Origin: Competibacteraceae bacterium UBA2792
GTDB taxonomy: Bacteria > Pseudomonadota > Gammaproteobacteria > Competibacterales > Competibacteraceae
NCBI GenBank assembly: GCA_002352125.1
Contig: DEHU01000099.1
Location: 22,894 to 37,028, forward strand
Direction: 5' to 3'
Length of the DNA stretch: 14,135 nucleotides
A program made the translations under genes and the position numbers. Under the pieces are notes generated by a model. That model was not told where the DNA came from and did no database searches. It was given only the letters and a program-made list of their open reading frames with translations. Shown in pieces: positions 1 through 11,676 of this stretch (its first letter is position 1; each line of letters starts with the position of its first letter).

Positions 1-186
1 ATCGGCACCGAAATGGTGCGGGCGATCCGCCCCGATGTGCTGGAAAAAGTCGTTGCCGGCATTCCGGCTGGCCGCTTGGGCGAGCCGTCCGAAATCGCGC
101 GCACCGTGGTCTTCCTGACCGCCGACGATGCGGGCTACATCACCGGTGAAGATGTCACCGTCAACGGTGGCCTCTACTACCACTAA
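1..186 (+). CDS. phaB: Acetoacetyl-CoA reductase PhaB, C-terminal part (5' truncated by window edge)
   Basis: The open frame from base 1 encodes the last 61 residues of a short-chain dehydrogenase/reductase and ends at TAA 184-186. Visible features are IGTEMV, the segment IPAGRLGEPSEIARTVVFL and the C-terminal ITGEDVTVNGGLYYH, which match the end of PhaB/FabG-like SDR proteins. PhaB reduces acetoacetyl-CoA to (R)-3-hydroxybutyryl-CoA with NADPH in the cytoplasm, giving the monomer for PHA synthase. The Rossmann nucleotide site and catalytic Ser-Tyr-Lys lie outside the window. FabG ends in a similar way, so the PhaB call rests on the C-terminal NGGLYYH and on phaR, phaC and phaE next door. phaR follows on the same strand after 59 bases and is probably cotranscribed. 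Confidence 0.85.
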   Translation: MGTEMVRAIRPDVLEKVVAGIPAGRLGEPSEIARTVVFLTADDAGYITGEDVTVNGGLYYH

Positions 187-245
187 GTTTTGAACCGTGC
201 GGCGTCAACCGAACCGGTGGCGCCGCCGCTTGTCCACGGCCTGCC

Positions 246-809
246 ATGAGCGAACCGCGCATCATCAAAAAATACCCCAATCGCCGACTCTACGATACGG
301 CTGTCAGCAGTTACATCACCCTGGAAAACGTCAAGCAGTTAGTGCTGGATCGTGCCGTTTTTCACGTCATCGATGCCCGCACCAATATCGACATCACGCG
401 CGGGATTTTGCTGCAAATCATCAGCGAACAAGAAGAGCAGGGCAATCCGATCTTCACCACGGAAGTGTTGGCGCACATCATTCGTTTCTACGGCGACACG
501 CTGCAAGGCATGATGGGTAACTATCTAGAGAAAAGCCTCCAAGCCTTTGTGGACCAGCAACATCTGTTTCGCGAGCAAATGCGCACGATTATCGGCAAGA
601 ATCCGCTGGCGATGATGACCGATTTGGTAGAACGCAACCTGTCTCTGTGGAAAAGCGTCAACGAAAAATTACAACAATATATCCCGCCGCCGACGGCTGG
701 CGAGGGAAGTATCTTTTCCCAACCGGCCGCCCAAGACGAGCAGGTAACCTCTTCGACCGAACGCGAAAAATCCAGCAAGGAACGGAAAAGCAAAAAAGAT
801 CGGGAATGA
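246..809 (+). CDS. phaR: Polyhydroxyalkanoate synthesis regulator PhaR
   Basis: This 187-residue protein has the PHA accumulation regulator DNA-binding domain at its N-terminus (IIKKYPNRRLYDT at residues 6-18, then the SSYITLENVKQLV segment). It is followed by the PHB-accumulation regulatory domain with TRGILLQIISEQEEQG and a helical FGDT-like stretch around residues 75-105. In characterised species PhaR binds DNA upstream of phasin genes and its own gene, and is released when it binds PHA granules. The last ~35 residues are charged, Lys/Glu rich and probably disordered. The ATG at 246 gives the full conserved N-terminus; no strong Shine-Dalgarno precedes it. It follows phaB on the same strand and converges with phaC, with 34 bases between the stop codons. 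Confidence 0.93.
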   Translation: MSEPRIIKKYPNRRLYDTAVSSYITLENVKQLVLDRAVFHVIDARTNIDITRGILLQIISEQEEQGNPIFTTEVLAHIIRFYGDTLQGMMGNYLEKSLQAFVDQQHLFREQMRTIIGKNPLAMMTDLVERNLSLWKSVNEKLQQYIPPPTAGEGSIFSQPAAQDEQVTSSTEREKSSKERKSKKDRE

Positions 810-843
810 AAGGCCAGCGTATTTCGATCGGATGAAGGCCGGC

Positions 844-1899
844 CTAGCGTGCCGACAGCCACTTGGCGATGGTCGATGGCACTTCGCGCTGGGCTCTGGC
901 GCTGACGTAGATCCCGATGTGGCCACCCCGAAAAGAAAACTCCGAATAATCCCGGCTACCGCAACAGCCGGCCAGGGCCTTGGAAGCGGCGGGTGGCACC
1001 AAGTGATCCTGGGTCGCGTAAACATTCAGTACCGGCATGGCGACATCGCGCAAATTCACCCGCCGGTCACCGATCACCACGTTGCCCTCGACCAGCTTGT
1101 TCTGCTGAAAGAAGTCCTTGGCGAACTGGCGGAACGCTTCGCCGGCCTGATCCGGGCTGTCGAAAATCCACTTTTCCATTCGAAGAAAATTCTTCAGGGC
1201 TTCGGCATCGTCGAGAATATCCACCACATCCACGTATTTCTGGCCGGCCAACCGGAACGGACTGAGCGACAAAAAGGCGAAGTTCAATAATGCTCCGGGC
1301 AAATTGCCGAGCGTATCCACCAGCAAATCTATGTCCACATGCCGGATCAAATGGGTCAGCAGGTTATCCGGCGTATGGAAATCGACGGGCGTTACCATCG
1401 TGACGAGATTGCGGATTTTCTCCGGATAAAGCGACGCGAAGCAGAGACTCAGCGCACCACCCTGACACACCCCTAGCAAATCGATCGAATCGCGATGGTA
1501 TCGGTCACGCAGATAATCGACGCAGTGGCCGATGTAACGGTGAACGTAATCTCCCAAGGTCAATTCCCGGTCGCCGGCATCCGGATATCCCCAATCGATC
1601 AGGTAAATGTCCAAACCGGCATCCAACAGGCCTCGGATCATGGAACGATCTTCCTGCAAATCCATCATGTAAGGCCGGTTGACCAACGCGTAAACGATCA
1701 GCAGCGGTACAGGGCGTAGCACCGCCGCTCGGGGCCGGTACCGGTATAATGTCAGCTTGTCCTCCCGATAAACCGGATCGCGAGGCGATACGCCCGCTTC
1801 GATCTCGCCCATCCTCGTCAGCACCTGTGCACCCTCAGCGATGCGGGATCTGTAGCGTTCGAGTTCTTCGGCGATCCGTTCGGGCGTCAGGCCGATCAT
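844..1899 (-). CDS. phaC: Class III poly(3-hydroxyalkanoate) synthase subunit PhaC
   Basis: This 351-residue alpha/beta-hydrolase-fold protein is the catalytic subunit of the two-component class III PHA synthase. It polymerises (R)-3-hydroxyacyl-CoA on the granule surface. The lipase-box-like GVCQGG carries the nucleophile Cys145; Asp298 in QDHLVP and His327 in GGHIGIY complete the triad. All three sit four residues before the known Allochromatium vinosum positions (Cys149, Asp302, His331). The length, about 350 residues, is that of class III, not the ~590 of class I. The ATG at 1899 overlaps the phaE stop as ATGA, and GAGGAG ends ten bases upstream, so translation is likely coupled to phaE. 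The catalytic residues indicate an active enzyme. Confidence 0.97.
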   Translation of the reverse strand: MIGLTPERIAEELERYRSRIAEGAQVLTRMGEIEAGVSPRDPVYREDKLTLYRYRPRAAVLRPVPLLIVYALVNRPYMMDLQEDRSMIRGLLDAGLDIYLIDWGYPDAGDRELTLGDYVHRYIGHCVDYLRDRYHRDSIDLLGVCQGGALSLCFASLYPEKIRNLVTMVTPVDFHTPDNLLTHLIRHVDIDLLVDTLGNLPGALLNFAFLSLSPFRLAGQKYVDVVDILDDAEALKNFLRMEKWIFDSPDQAGEAFRQFAKDFFQQNKLVEGNVVIGDRRVNLRDVAMPVLNVYATQDHLVPPAASKALAGCCGSRDYSEFSFRGGHIGIYVSARAQREVPSTIAKWLSAR

Positions 1900-2486
1900 G
1901 AAGCGGTTTCTCCTCGCGAATAACAGCGCAGCAAAGCGTTGAACAGACGACCGCCGAGTTCGCTGTATTCGGCATCACGCAGCATTTGCCCGTAGGTCTT
2001 CTCGTTGCAATCCACCCACAGGTTATACAGTTCACGCAGGCTATCGACCGTTTTGCCGACGGCCGCACGCTCGCGCAACTGCTGTTCCATCAAATCTAGC
2101 GCCGCTTCGGCAGATCGCCGCAACAGGCCAAGATACTGGCCTTGTACCCGCTGGTAGCTCTGCCAGGATTCGGCATTCCCGCTTTTCGGTGCGACGACTC
2201 CCAAGGAGGCAGCGGTTTGTTGCCACACGTCCAGCGTCTGGGTCCAGAGCCGCGCCAAGTCGGGATCGGCGTTTGGACCGTTGGCGGATTCGGCGATAGC
2301 GGTCTTGAATCGAGCAAAATTCTGGCGCAATACCGCACCCCAATCGGTTTCTTTTGGGGCGTCGTCGCGAAACTGCTCGGCCAGTTTGGATATTTGCTCT
2401 CCGAACGCCAGATAGCCACGAGCTTGCTCGAACAGAAAATCGGCATCGAACGGTTTCGGAGAAGAAGCGCGGTTTTGATCGGCCAT
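1896..2486 (-). CDS. phaE: Class III PHA synthase subunit PhaE (short form)
   Basis: From the ATG at 2486 this encodes 196 residues. The C-terminal half carries the PhaE signature: LRELYNLWVDCNEKTYGQML followed by YSELGGRLFNALL. PhaE is the non-catalytic partner that activates PhaC. The N-terminal part is helical and acidic, with FLFEQARGYLAFGEQISKLAEQF and a DxxxLWTQTLDVWQ stretch. It is much shorter than the best-known PhaE of A. vinosum (about 350 residues), while the C-terminal PhaC-proximal region is intact. The frame opens further upstream at a TTG (2540), which would add 18 residues. I prefer the ATG because the added residues look unconserved and a TATACT -10 candidate (2526-2531) lies within them. 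No strong Shine-Dalgarno is seen at either start. The gene overlaps phaC by four bases. Confidence 0.88.
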   Translation of the reverse strand: MADQNRASSPKPFDADFLFEQARGYLAFGEQISKLAEQFRDDAPKETDWGAVLRQNFARFKTAIAESANGPNADPDLARLWTQTLDVWQQTAASLGVVAPKSGNAESWQSYQRVQGQYLGLLRRSAEAALDLMEQQLRERAAVGKTVDSLRELYNLWVDCNEKTYGQMLRDAEYSELGGRLFNALLRCYSRGETAS

Positions 2487-2525
2487 AGCAACGGGTTTTG
2501 ATCGAAGGATTCCGACATTGAAATC

Positions 2526-2531
2526 AGTATA
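2526..2531 (-). promoter_or_regulatory. Candidate -10 box upstream of phaE
   Basis: Read on the - strand this is TATACT, five of six matches to the sigma-70 -10 consensus, 39 bases before the preferred phaE ATG. No good -35 hexamer stands 16-18 bases upstream, so it would be a weak or activator-dependent promoter. It would let phaE-phaC be transcribed independently of the co-directional bepA, which ends at 2581. Confidence 0.25.
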
Positions 2532-2580
2532 GTCGGACAACGCGGCGATGGCGCTCGAAAAACGATGCGATGTCGTTCGT

Positions 2581-4056
2581 TCAGGGCGTAGCCTGTTTGG
2601 AAACCGGTAGATTCTGGGCGACCGCTTCGGCCCTCAACTGCTTGAGCCGGGCGCGCAACTGAGCTTCTTGGTTCGGGGAAAGACCCGGATTCCGTAGCCC
2701 GGATTCCAATTGGTCGATGGCAGGCAACAATTCGCCGTTTAGATAATAATATTCGGCCATGGTGGCATGGGTCGCCGCCATGTCGCCGGCCCGTTGAGCC
2801 GCTTGCGCGTAGGTCGCATACAGCAGGGGATCGTTGGGGCGGCGAGACAAATGCGGTTGCAACAACCGCAATGCCAGTTTCGGATCGCCTTGGGTGGCCA
2901 GCGCGCGACCATACTGCATCGCCAGGGTAAAATCGTCCGGATACAATTGCCGCGCCTCTTCGAACTGCCGCCAAGCCTGCGCCCGCTCGCCCTTGGCCAG
3001 CGCGATTTCCGCCGCTTCGATGCGGAACGCCAAGCGGTCCGGATCGCTCCTGAGCAGACGGACGATTTGTTGTTGGGCATCGTCGTAACGGCCCGTTTGG
3101 CGAAGAGCCAACGTATACGCGTAGCGCGTAGCCATTTCGTTGGTGGAATCACCTCGGGTCAGCGTGGATTCCAGTTCACGCATGAGCGATTGAACGTCTT
3201 CGGTCATCAGCGCCCGCGTTCGCGCTTTGGCAAGATCGTAGGCCTTGCGATCGCGAGGTACGGTTCGCCGGACGCGGGGAACCTCAACGCGATCCTGGAC
3301 ATCGGCAACACGGCTTTCCGGCCGCGGGTGGGTCAGCAACATTTCCGGAATCTGGTTGTTCGAACTGCCGGACAGCCGTTCCAGCTTCGCGAAGAAATCG
3401 CCCATGCCCCGAGGATCGAAACCGGCTTTGGCCAGCAATTGCATACCGATTCGATCGGCTTCCTGCTCGTTGGCGCGAGTAAAACTGATCTGGTGTTGAG
3501 CGCCCGCCGCCATGGAACTCACCATTGCCGCCTGCCCGGCCTGTTTGCTGGCTGCTGCCAAGGCCGCAGACGCAACCATGGCGGCGGCCAGCGGTAACGC
3601 CATGCGCTTCATATCGGCGACGGCGCGCACGATATGCCGCTGCGAAACGTGGGCGATTTCGTGGGCGACGACACCGGCCAATTCGTCCTCCCGCTGCGTG
3701 GCGAGCAACAAACCAGCGTTGACGCCGATGAAATTGTGCGGCAGCGCAAAAGCGTTGATGCTGCCGCTGCGTACCACGAAAAACGTGAAGGGAGCGCCGT
3801 GCTGGTCGGCGTACGTGGCAATACTTTGACCGATGGAATCGAGGTAGGCGTTGAGTTGCACATCGTCCAACACCATGTCGCGCTCGCGCAATTTCCGCAT
3901 GATTTCCAGGCCCAACCGCTGTTCTTCGTCGGAACCGAAATAAACCTGGGAGGGATCGCCGATATCCGGCAATGCGATGGATTGCGCGAAGGGCCGGGCG
4001 ACAGGCGTCAAGCCGATGAGTAGGCTCAGGGCAAGAGGAAACAGGCGTCGAGACAT
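2581..4056 (-). CDS. bepA: Periplasmic M48 metalloprotease/chaperone BepA (YfgC) with TPR repeats
   Basis: This 491-residue protein starts with a Sec signal peptide (MSRRLFPLALSLLIGLTPVA, probable cleavage after PFA or nearby). The M48 metallopeptidase domain has the zinc motif HEIAH at residues 132-136, the third ligand within NEQEAD (about Glu199), and His243 in LLTHPRPESR, which corresponds to the regulatory His246 'switch' of E. coli BepA. From about residue 265 to the end there are tetratricopeptide-like helical repeats. The length agrees with E. coli BepA (487 residues). BepA assists LptD maturation and degrades stalled outer-membrane proteins at the BAM complex. It reads toward phaE, with 94 bases to the phaE ATG, and is divergent from the TusA-family gene. 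Confidence 0.93.
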   Translation of the reverse strand: MSRRLFPLALSLLIGLTPVARPFAQSIALPDIGDPSQVYFGSDEEQRLGLEIMRKLRERDMVLDDVQLNAYLDSIGQSIATYADQHGAPFTFFVVRSGSINAFALPHNFIGVNAGLLLATQREDELAGVVAHEIAHVSQRHIVRAVADMKRMALPLAAAMVASAALAAASKQAGQAAMVSSMAAGAQHQISFTRANEQEADRIGMQLLAKAGFDPRGMGDFFAKLERLSGSSNNQIPEMLLTHPRPESRVADVQDRVEVPRVRRTVPRDRKAYDLAKARTRALMTEDVQSLMRELESTLTRGDSTNEMATRYAYTLALRQTGRYDDAQQQIVRLLRSDPDRLAFRIEAAEIALAKGERAQAWRQFEEARQLYPDDFTLAMQYGRALATQGDPKLALRLLQPHLSRRPNDPLLYATYAQAAQRAGDMAATHATMAEYYYLNGELLPAIDQLESGLRNPGLSPNQEAQLRARLKQLRAEAVAQNLPVSKQATP

Positions 4057-4185
4057 AGGATTACCGCAAACGGTTTATGGCATCTTTCTTGGGACTCAGT
4101 ACCGGGTCCGAGGTTCCAAAGTTTGCGCCGATGAAGCGAGCATGTTTCAATCGCCGCGAATCGATCAAACCAAATTCGCTTTGTC

Positions 4186-4422
4186 ATGAACAGTTTCGAT
4201 GCCGAACTCGATACATCCGGCCTGAATTGCCCGTTGCCTATCTTGAAGGCCAAGAAGGCGCTCGCCAGCCTGAGCAGCGGCCAAGTGCTGCAAATCGTCG
4301 CCACCGATCCCGAATCGGTCCGGGATTTCGAAACGTTCAGCCGGCAAATGGGCCACGTTTTGCTGGACGCGCGCGAGGATAACGGGCGCTATTATTTTCT
4401 ACTACGCAAGCGGGAAACCTGA
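4186..4422 (+). CDS. tusA: TusA-family sulfur carrier protein (SirA/YedF-like)
   Basis: This small 78-residue protein has the family hallmark DTSGLNCPLPILKAKKAL near its N-terminus; Cys15 in the CPxP motif is the predicted persulfide-carrying residue. The rest (GQVLQIVATDPESVRDFETF, then a beta strand GRYYFLLRK) fits the two-layer alpha/beta fold. Family members pass sulfur for tRNA thiolation, or, in sulfur-oxidising bacteria, feed Dsr/sHdr pathways. With no dsr, rhodanese or DsrE gene beside it here, the pathway cannot be decided, and the symbol means the family. The ATG at 4186 has no evident Shine-Dalgarno. The gene is divergent from bepA (129-base gap) and its stop lies one base from that of pmbA. 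Confidence 0.88.
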   Translation: MNSFDAELDTSGLNCPLPILKAKKALASLSSGQVLQIVATDPESVRDFETFSRQMGHVLLDAREDNGRYYFLLRKRET

Positions 4423-4423
4423 T

Positions 4424-5779
4424 TTATTCCCCCGCTATCGTCATCCGCTCCACGAGCAGCGACCCACAGCGGATACCACCGCGGATATCCATATCGTTGC
4501 CGACGGCGACGATGCTTTTGAACATCTGATCGAGATTGCCGGCGATGGTGATTTCGTGGACCGGAAATTGGGGTTCGCCGTTTTCTACCCAAAAACCCGC
4601 TGCACCGCGCGAATAATCGCCGGTCACCGGATTGATACCGTGGCCGAGCAATTCGGTCACCCACAAGCCGGTCCCCAGTTGCCGCAACATCCCTTCGTGG
4701 TCGAGCCTGCCCGGTTCGACGATCAGGTTATGGATACCACCGGCGTTGCCGGTCGTTTCCATGCCTAGTCGGCGGGCCGAATAGCTGTCCAACACGTAGC
4801 CTTGCAACACTCCGCCAGCCACCAAATCCCGGTCGGTGGTGGTCACGCCCTCGCCGTCGAACGGAGCGCTGGCCAAAGCCTTGGGCAGATGCGGCCGCTC
4901 GCGAATCGTCACGAACTCCGGAAACACCGCTGTACCCAGTCGATCCAGCAGGAACGACGCCTTGCGGTATAGCGCCCCGCCGCGAATAGCTGCGGCGAAG
5001 TGACCGATCAAACCGCGCGCCAGCTCCGGCGTGAACAAGACCGGCACTTGCCGGGTTCCCAGCCGGCGACTGCCCAGCCGACGTAGCGCTCGCCGTGCAG
5101 CCTCTTGTCCGACCGCGACCGGTGTCTCCAAATCGTCGTGATCGCGCCCCACCGTATACCAATGGTTGCGCTGCATCCCACCGTCGTCCTGGGCAATCAC
5201 CGAGCAGCTCATAGAGTGACGAGTGGTCGGATAACCGCCGCAAAAACCGTGCGAGTTGCCGTAGAGCACCAATCCGGCACGAGCGGCGACGCTGCCGCCT
5301 TCGGAGTTGCGAATGCGCGGATCGCGCGCTAGCGCCGCCGCTTCGCACTCGCGGGCCAACGCGATGGCCTCCTCGGCAGACAGCGGCCAAGGATGGTAGA
5401 GATCGAGGTCTGGAATGTTCCGGGCCAGACGCTCGGGATCGGCCAATCCCGCATAGGGATCGGCAGCGGTATGGCGGGCGATGGCGCAAGCGCCGCGCAC
5501 GGTGTCGCGAATCGTCTCCGCCCGCCAGTCGGCGGTGCTGGCCGAGCCGCGGCTTTGGCCGATGTAGACCGTCACGCCGAGACCCCGCTGGCGATGATGT
5601 TCTAGCGTCTCGACTTCGCCCAAACGGACGGTGACGGATAGGGCGCTGCCGAAACTGACGGCTGCCTCGGCAGCCGTGGCGCCTTGGGCGTGCGCTTCGG
5701 CGAGAATGTCGCCGACCAGAGTTTCCAATTGCTCCCGTGCGGGCAGCGGAACGGCAGTGGCAGTAACGGATGCAGGCAT
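4424..5779 (-). CDS. pmbA: Metalloprotease-family protein PmbA/TldE
   Basis: This 451-residue protein belongs to the TldD/PmbA (U62) family and is the right length for PmbA (about 450). Visible features are the N-terminal domain with SVTVRLGEVETLEHHRQRGLGVTVYIG, the central segment DLYHPWPLSAEEAIALARECE, and the C-terminal half with GFCGGYPTTRHSMS, FDGEGVTTTDRDLVAGGVLQGYVLDSYSARRLG, TGNAGGIHNLIVEPG and a final IRGGIRCGSLLVERMTIAG. No HExxxH zinc motif is present, which separates it from TldD and agrees with TldE. In E. coli TldD and TldE form a heterodimeric peptidase that matures microcin B17 and degrades CcdA. A tldD partner is not in the window. The ATG at 5779 follows a ~55-base leader from a good promoter (-10 at 5842-5847). 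Confidence 0.93.
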   Translation of the reverse strand: MPASVTATAVPLPAREQLETLVGDILAEAHAQGATAAEAAVSFGSALSVTVRLGEVETLEHHRQRGLGVTVYIGQSRGSASTADWRAETIRDTVRGACAIARHTAADPYAGLADPERLARNIPDLDLYHPWPLSAEEAIALARECEAAALARDPRIRNSEGGSVAARAGLVLYGNSHGFCGGYPTTRHSMSCSVIAQDDGGMQRNHWYTVGRDHDDLETPVAVGQEAARRALRRLGSRRLGTRQVPVLFTPELARGLIGHFAAAIRGGALYRKASFLLDRLGTAVFPEFVTIRERPHLPKALASAPFDGEGVTTTDRDLVAGGVLQGYVLDSYSARRLGMETTGNAGGIHNLIVEPGRLDHEGMLRQLGTGLWVTELLGHGINPVTGDYSRGAAGFWVENGEPQFPVHEITIAGNLDQMFKSIVAVGNDMDIRGGIRCGSLLVERMTIAGE

Positions 5780-5841
5780 CGTAAAAACCGATATCGAGTT
5801 GACCGTATTGGCGACGGATGCTGGTGGTCGAAAACGAGGGG

Positions 5842-5872
5842 ATTATAGGGGGATCGGAAGGATTGCTAGCAA
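5842..5872 (-). promoter_or_regulatory. Sigma-70-like promoter of pmbA
   Basis: On the - strand a perfect TATAAT -10 box (5842-5847) is preceded by TTGCTA (5867-5872; four of six matches to TTGACA) at a 19-base spacing, slightly longer than ideal. Transcription would begin near 5835 and leave a leader of about 55 bases before the pmbA ATG. Confidence 0.5.
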
Positions 5873-5873
5873 T
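5862..5873. repeat. 12-bp perfect palindrome overlapping the pmbA -35 region
   Basis: ATTGCTAGCAAT is its own reverse complement and covers the predicted -35 hexamer of pmbA. The position would suit a dimeric repressor, but the element is seen only once in the window and could be chance. Confidence 0.35.
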
Positions 5874-5928
5874 TGATATCCACCTATATCTGTTCGAGCA
5901 CATCGATGCGACGATGTCTAGATTTAGG

Positions 5929-5934
5929 TACAAT
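5929..5934 (+). promoter_or_regulatory. Candidate -10 box for the PAS sensor-hybrid kinase operon
   Basis: TACAAT matches five of six bases of TATAAT and lies 156 bases before the chosen ATG. The hexamer about 17 bases upstream does not resemble TTGACA. It is the best single candidate on this strand, but weak. Confidence 0.25.
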
Positions 5935-6090
5935 CACTGATCGGTGGCCAACAAACCCACTATATTTATAGTTAGTCGAGATAAATCAATTCGATTCGAG
6001 CATGATCGGACGCCCTGTTTGCTCCCTATTAACGAAACCCGTCCTCATTGCCGACTCTCAACTTGGACAGCGCTCGATCACACGCATACT

Positions 6091-7907
6091 ATGAACCGAA
6101 ACCCCGACTCTTCAAAGTATGGTTCTCTCGGTATCGTCCTCGCCTACACCGTCGGCGCGGCGCTTTGGATATTGTTCTCCGACAAGGTGGTGGAATGGCT
6201 GTTCGACGATCCCGCCAAGATCGTCCTGGCCGGAACCCTTAAGGGCTGGCTGTTTGTCGCTCTGACTTCGCTACTGCTTTACGGCTTGTTGCGGCGCCGC
6301 GTCGATAGCGGCATGCCTCGCCCAGAAGACGCCGAGCCCATCCGACGCGATCTAGGTTTGACCTTTGTGTTGCTGGTGATCGCTATCGTTGCGATCACCG
6401 GTTTCGGCATCGCCCGGGTTGCGGTGCAAGTACGAGATAAGGAATCTGCCCGCTTACAGGCTATCGCCGATCTCAAGGTCCGGCAAATCACCGACTGGCT
6501 GAAAGAGCGTCGAGGCGATGCGGAATTCATCCGGAGTAGCATCTTTTTCGCCGAACAATACCGCCGCTGGCGCGAAGCGGGCGATTCGGCCAGCGGCGTG
6601 ACCCTGCAAACCCGCCTGGATACTTTTCGCAAGATCTACGGTTTCGATGCCGTCACGCTGCTCGACCCGGAGGGACGGCCCTTGTGGAACACCACCGACG
6701 CCTCCGCCGAACTGGATCCGGCATCGCAGGCAGCAGCAAAATCGGCGGCGCAAGACCACGAAATTCGCCAAATCGGTCCCTATCTCGACATCGCCGGACG
6801 CGCGCGTCTGGATTTCGTCGTACCGCTTGCGACCATTGCCGAATCGACCCCAATCATCATCTTGCACACCGACCCGAGAGGCTGGTTGTACTCCGCTCTC
6901 CAAACCTGGCCCGTACCCAGTTCCAGCGGTGAAACCTTGATCTTCCGCCGTGAAGGCGACCACGTCCTTTTTCTGAACGAGTTGCGCCACGTAGCCGATG
7001 CGGCGCTGAAGCTACGCGTACCGATAGCTGGGAATGCGGTGCTGGCCGCACAAGTAGCGCGTGGCGATGCGCCACCGGGTCGCTTGGTCGAAGGGGTGGA
7101 TTATCGGGGCGTACCGGCTCTGGGCGTGGTAATACCTATCCCAAGCACCGACTGGTTCCTCGTGGCAAAACTGGATCGGGTTGAGCTATACGGCGAAATC
7201 GTCGGAGACGCCATCCGGATCGCCCTGGCCGGCCTGCTCGCTGTGCTCGCCATCGGCGCCGGCACGATCTTGCTACGCCAGCGCGAACGCCTGAAGCTCG
7301 CCAAGGCCATCCGGCAATCCCAAGCCGAACGCCTGCGTGCTCTGAGATTGCTAGACAGCATCGCCGATAGCTCGGATGACGCTATTTTCGCCAAGGACCC
7401 GGAGGGTCGCTATATCCTCTGCAACCGGACCGCCAGCAAATTCGTCGGTAAATCGGTCGACGAGATACTCGGCTGCGACGACCGGGCCATCTTTTCGGCA
7501 GAGCAAGCCAGGATGCTGATGACCATCGACCGTCAAACGCTTGCCGAGAATCGCATTCGCACCCGGGAAGAGACGCTCGACATGCCGCATGGGCAGCGGA
7601 TCTTTCTGGTCACCAAGGGACCGTTGCGCGACGATGAGGGCAACATCATCGGCACTTTTGGCATTTCCCGCGATATCACCGAACGCAAGCGCGCCGAAAA
7701 GGCGTTGCGCCAGCAAGCCGAGGAGTTATACCAGCGTAACGAGGAACTCGAACGCTTCAACCGTGTGGCAGTCCAACGTGAAATGGACATCATCGCGCTC
7801 AAACAGCAAGTCAACGACCTATCGCGCGAGCTCGGACGGGAACCGTCGTATGCACTGGCGTTTTTGAGTACGCCTGGCTCGGATAGGCCAGCTCATGGAG
7901 AAAAAAC

Positions 7908-7911
<4 letters not shown>
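6091..7911 (+). CDS. Membrane-bound periplasmic-sensor/PAS protein without an output domain
   Basis: From the ATG at 6091 this encodes 606 residues. Two membrane helices come first (about 11-30 and 50-67), including [15 protein letters not shown], a motif I associate with N-termini of many proteobacterial PAS/GGDEF sensors. A third helix (about 89-111) leads into a ~255-residue periplasmic domain (about 112-366), probably Cache-like, and a fourth helix spans about 371-395. A PAS domain (about 419-528; [12 protein letters not shown]) ends in the standard [11 protein letters not shown] linker. A coiled coil and the tail [20 protein letters not shown] (about 555-574) follow, then [11 protein letters not shown], and the protein ends. 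There is no histidine-kinase, GGDEF, EAL or methyl-accepting domain. The stop overlaps the next start as ATGA. Likely role: ligand-sensing partner of the downstream kinase (inference). An upstream GTG (5944) is less likely because its 49 residues resemble leader. Confidence 0.85.
7897..7900 (+). promoter_or_regulatory. Shine-Dalgarno GGAG of the hybrid kinase gene
   Basis: GGAG lies seven bases before the ATG at 7908, inside the 3' end of the sensor gene. It fixes the kinase start and, with the ATGA overlap, points to coupled translation of the two proteins. Confidence 0.7.
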
Positions 7912-11633
<3,722 letters not shown>

Positions 11634-11641
11634 AAATCCCT

Positions 11642-11658
11642 CTCGCCCTCCGGGCGAG
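11642..11658. terminator. Small hairpin between convergent hybrid kinase and response regulator genes
   Basis: CTCGCCC-TCC-GGGCGAG forms a perfect 7-bp GC-rich stem with a three-base loop. Read on the - strand it is followed five bases later by TTTT, so it could act as a modest intrinsic terminator for the regulator operon. On the + strand there is no T-tract, so for the hybrid kinase it is at best a pausing or RNA-stabilising hairpin. Confidence 0.45.
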
Positions 11659-11676
11659 GTGGGCCGGGCAGAAACC

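Larger units (their letters stand above)
5780..6090. other. Intergenic region between pmbA and the PAS sensor gene (311 bases)
   Basis: No convincing coding sequence lies here. The left part holds the pmbA promoter and palindrome. Around 5920-6000 the DNA is clearly AT-richer than its surroundings and contains TACAAT (5929-5934) and TATATTTATA (5961-5970), both possible + strand -10 elements for the sensor operon, without a good -35 hexamer. An open frame runs from a GTG at 5944 into the sensor gene, but its 49 residues look like translated leader. Confidence 0.6.

Noticed and set aside
810..850. Terminator between phaR and phaC around the palindrome AGGCCGGCCT (836-845)
   Set aside because: The palindrome has no loop and no adjacent T-tract on either strand; the T-run read on the - strand (near 794-799) is not next to a stem.
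2767..3597. + strand open frame of 276 codons antisense to bepA
   Set aside because: No family resemblance; it mirrors the codon structure of bepA.
4728..5933. - strand open frame of 401 codons overlapping pmbA
   Set aside because: Arg/Ser-rich translation without motifs; PmbA is encoded in the other frame of the same strand.
5944..6090. GTG start at 5944 for the PAS sensor, adding 49 residues
   Set aside because: The extra residues do not resemble a protein N-terminus, the DNA is AT-rich and promoter-like, and the ATG at 6091 directly precedes the first membrane helix.
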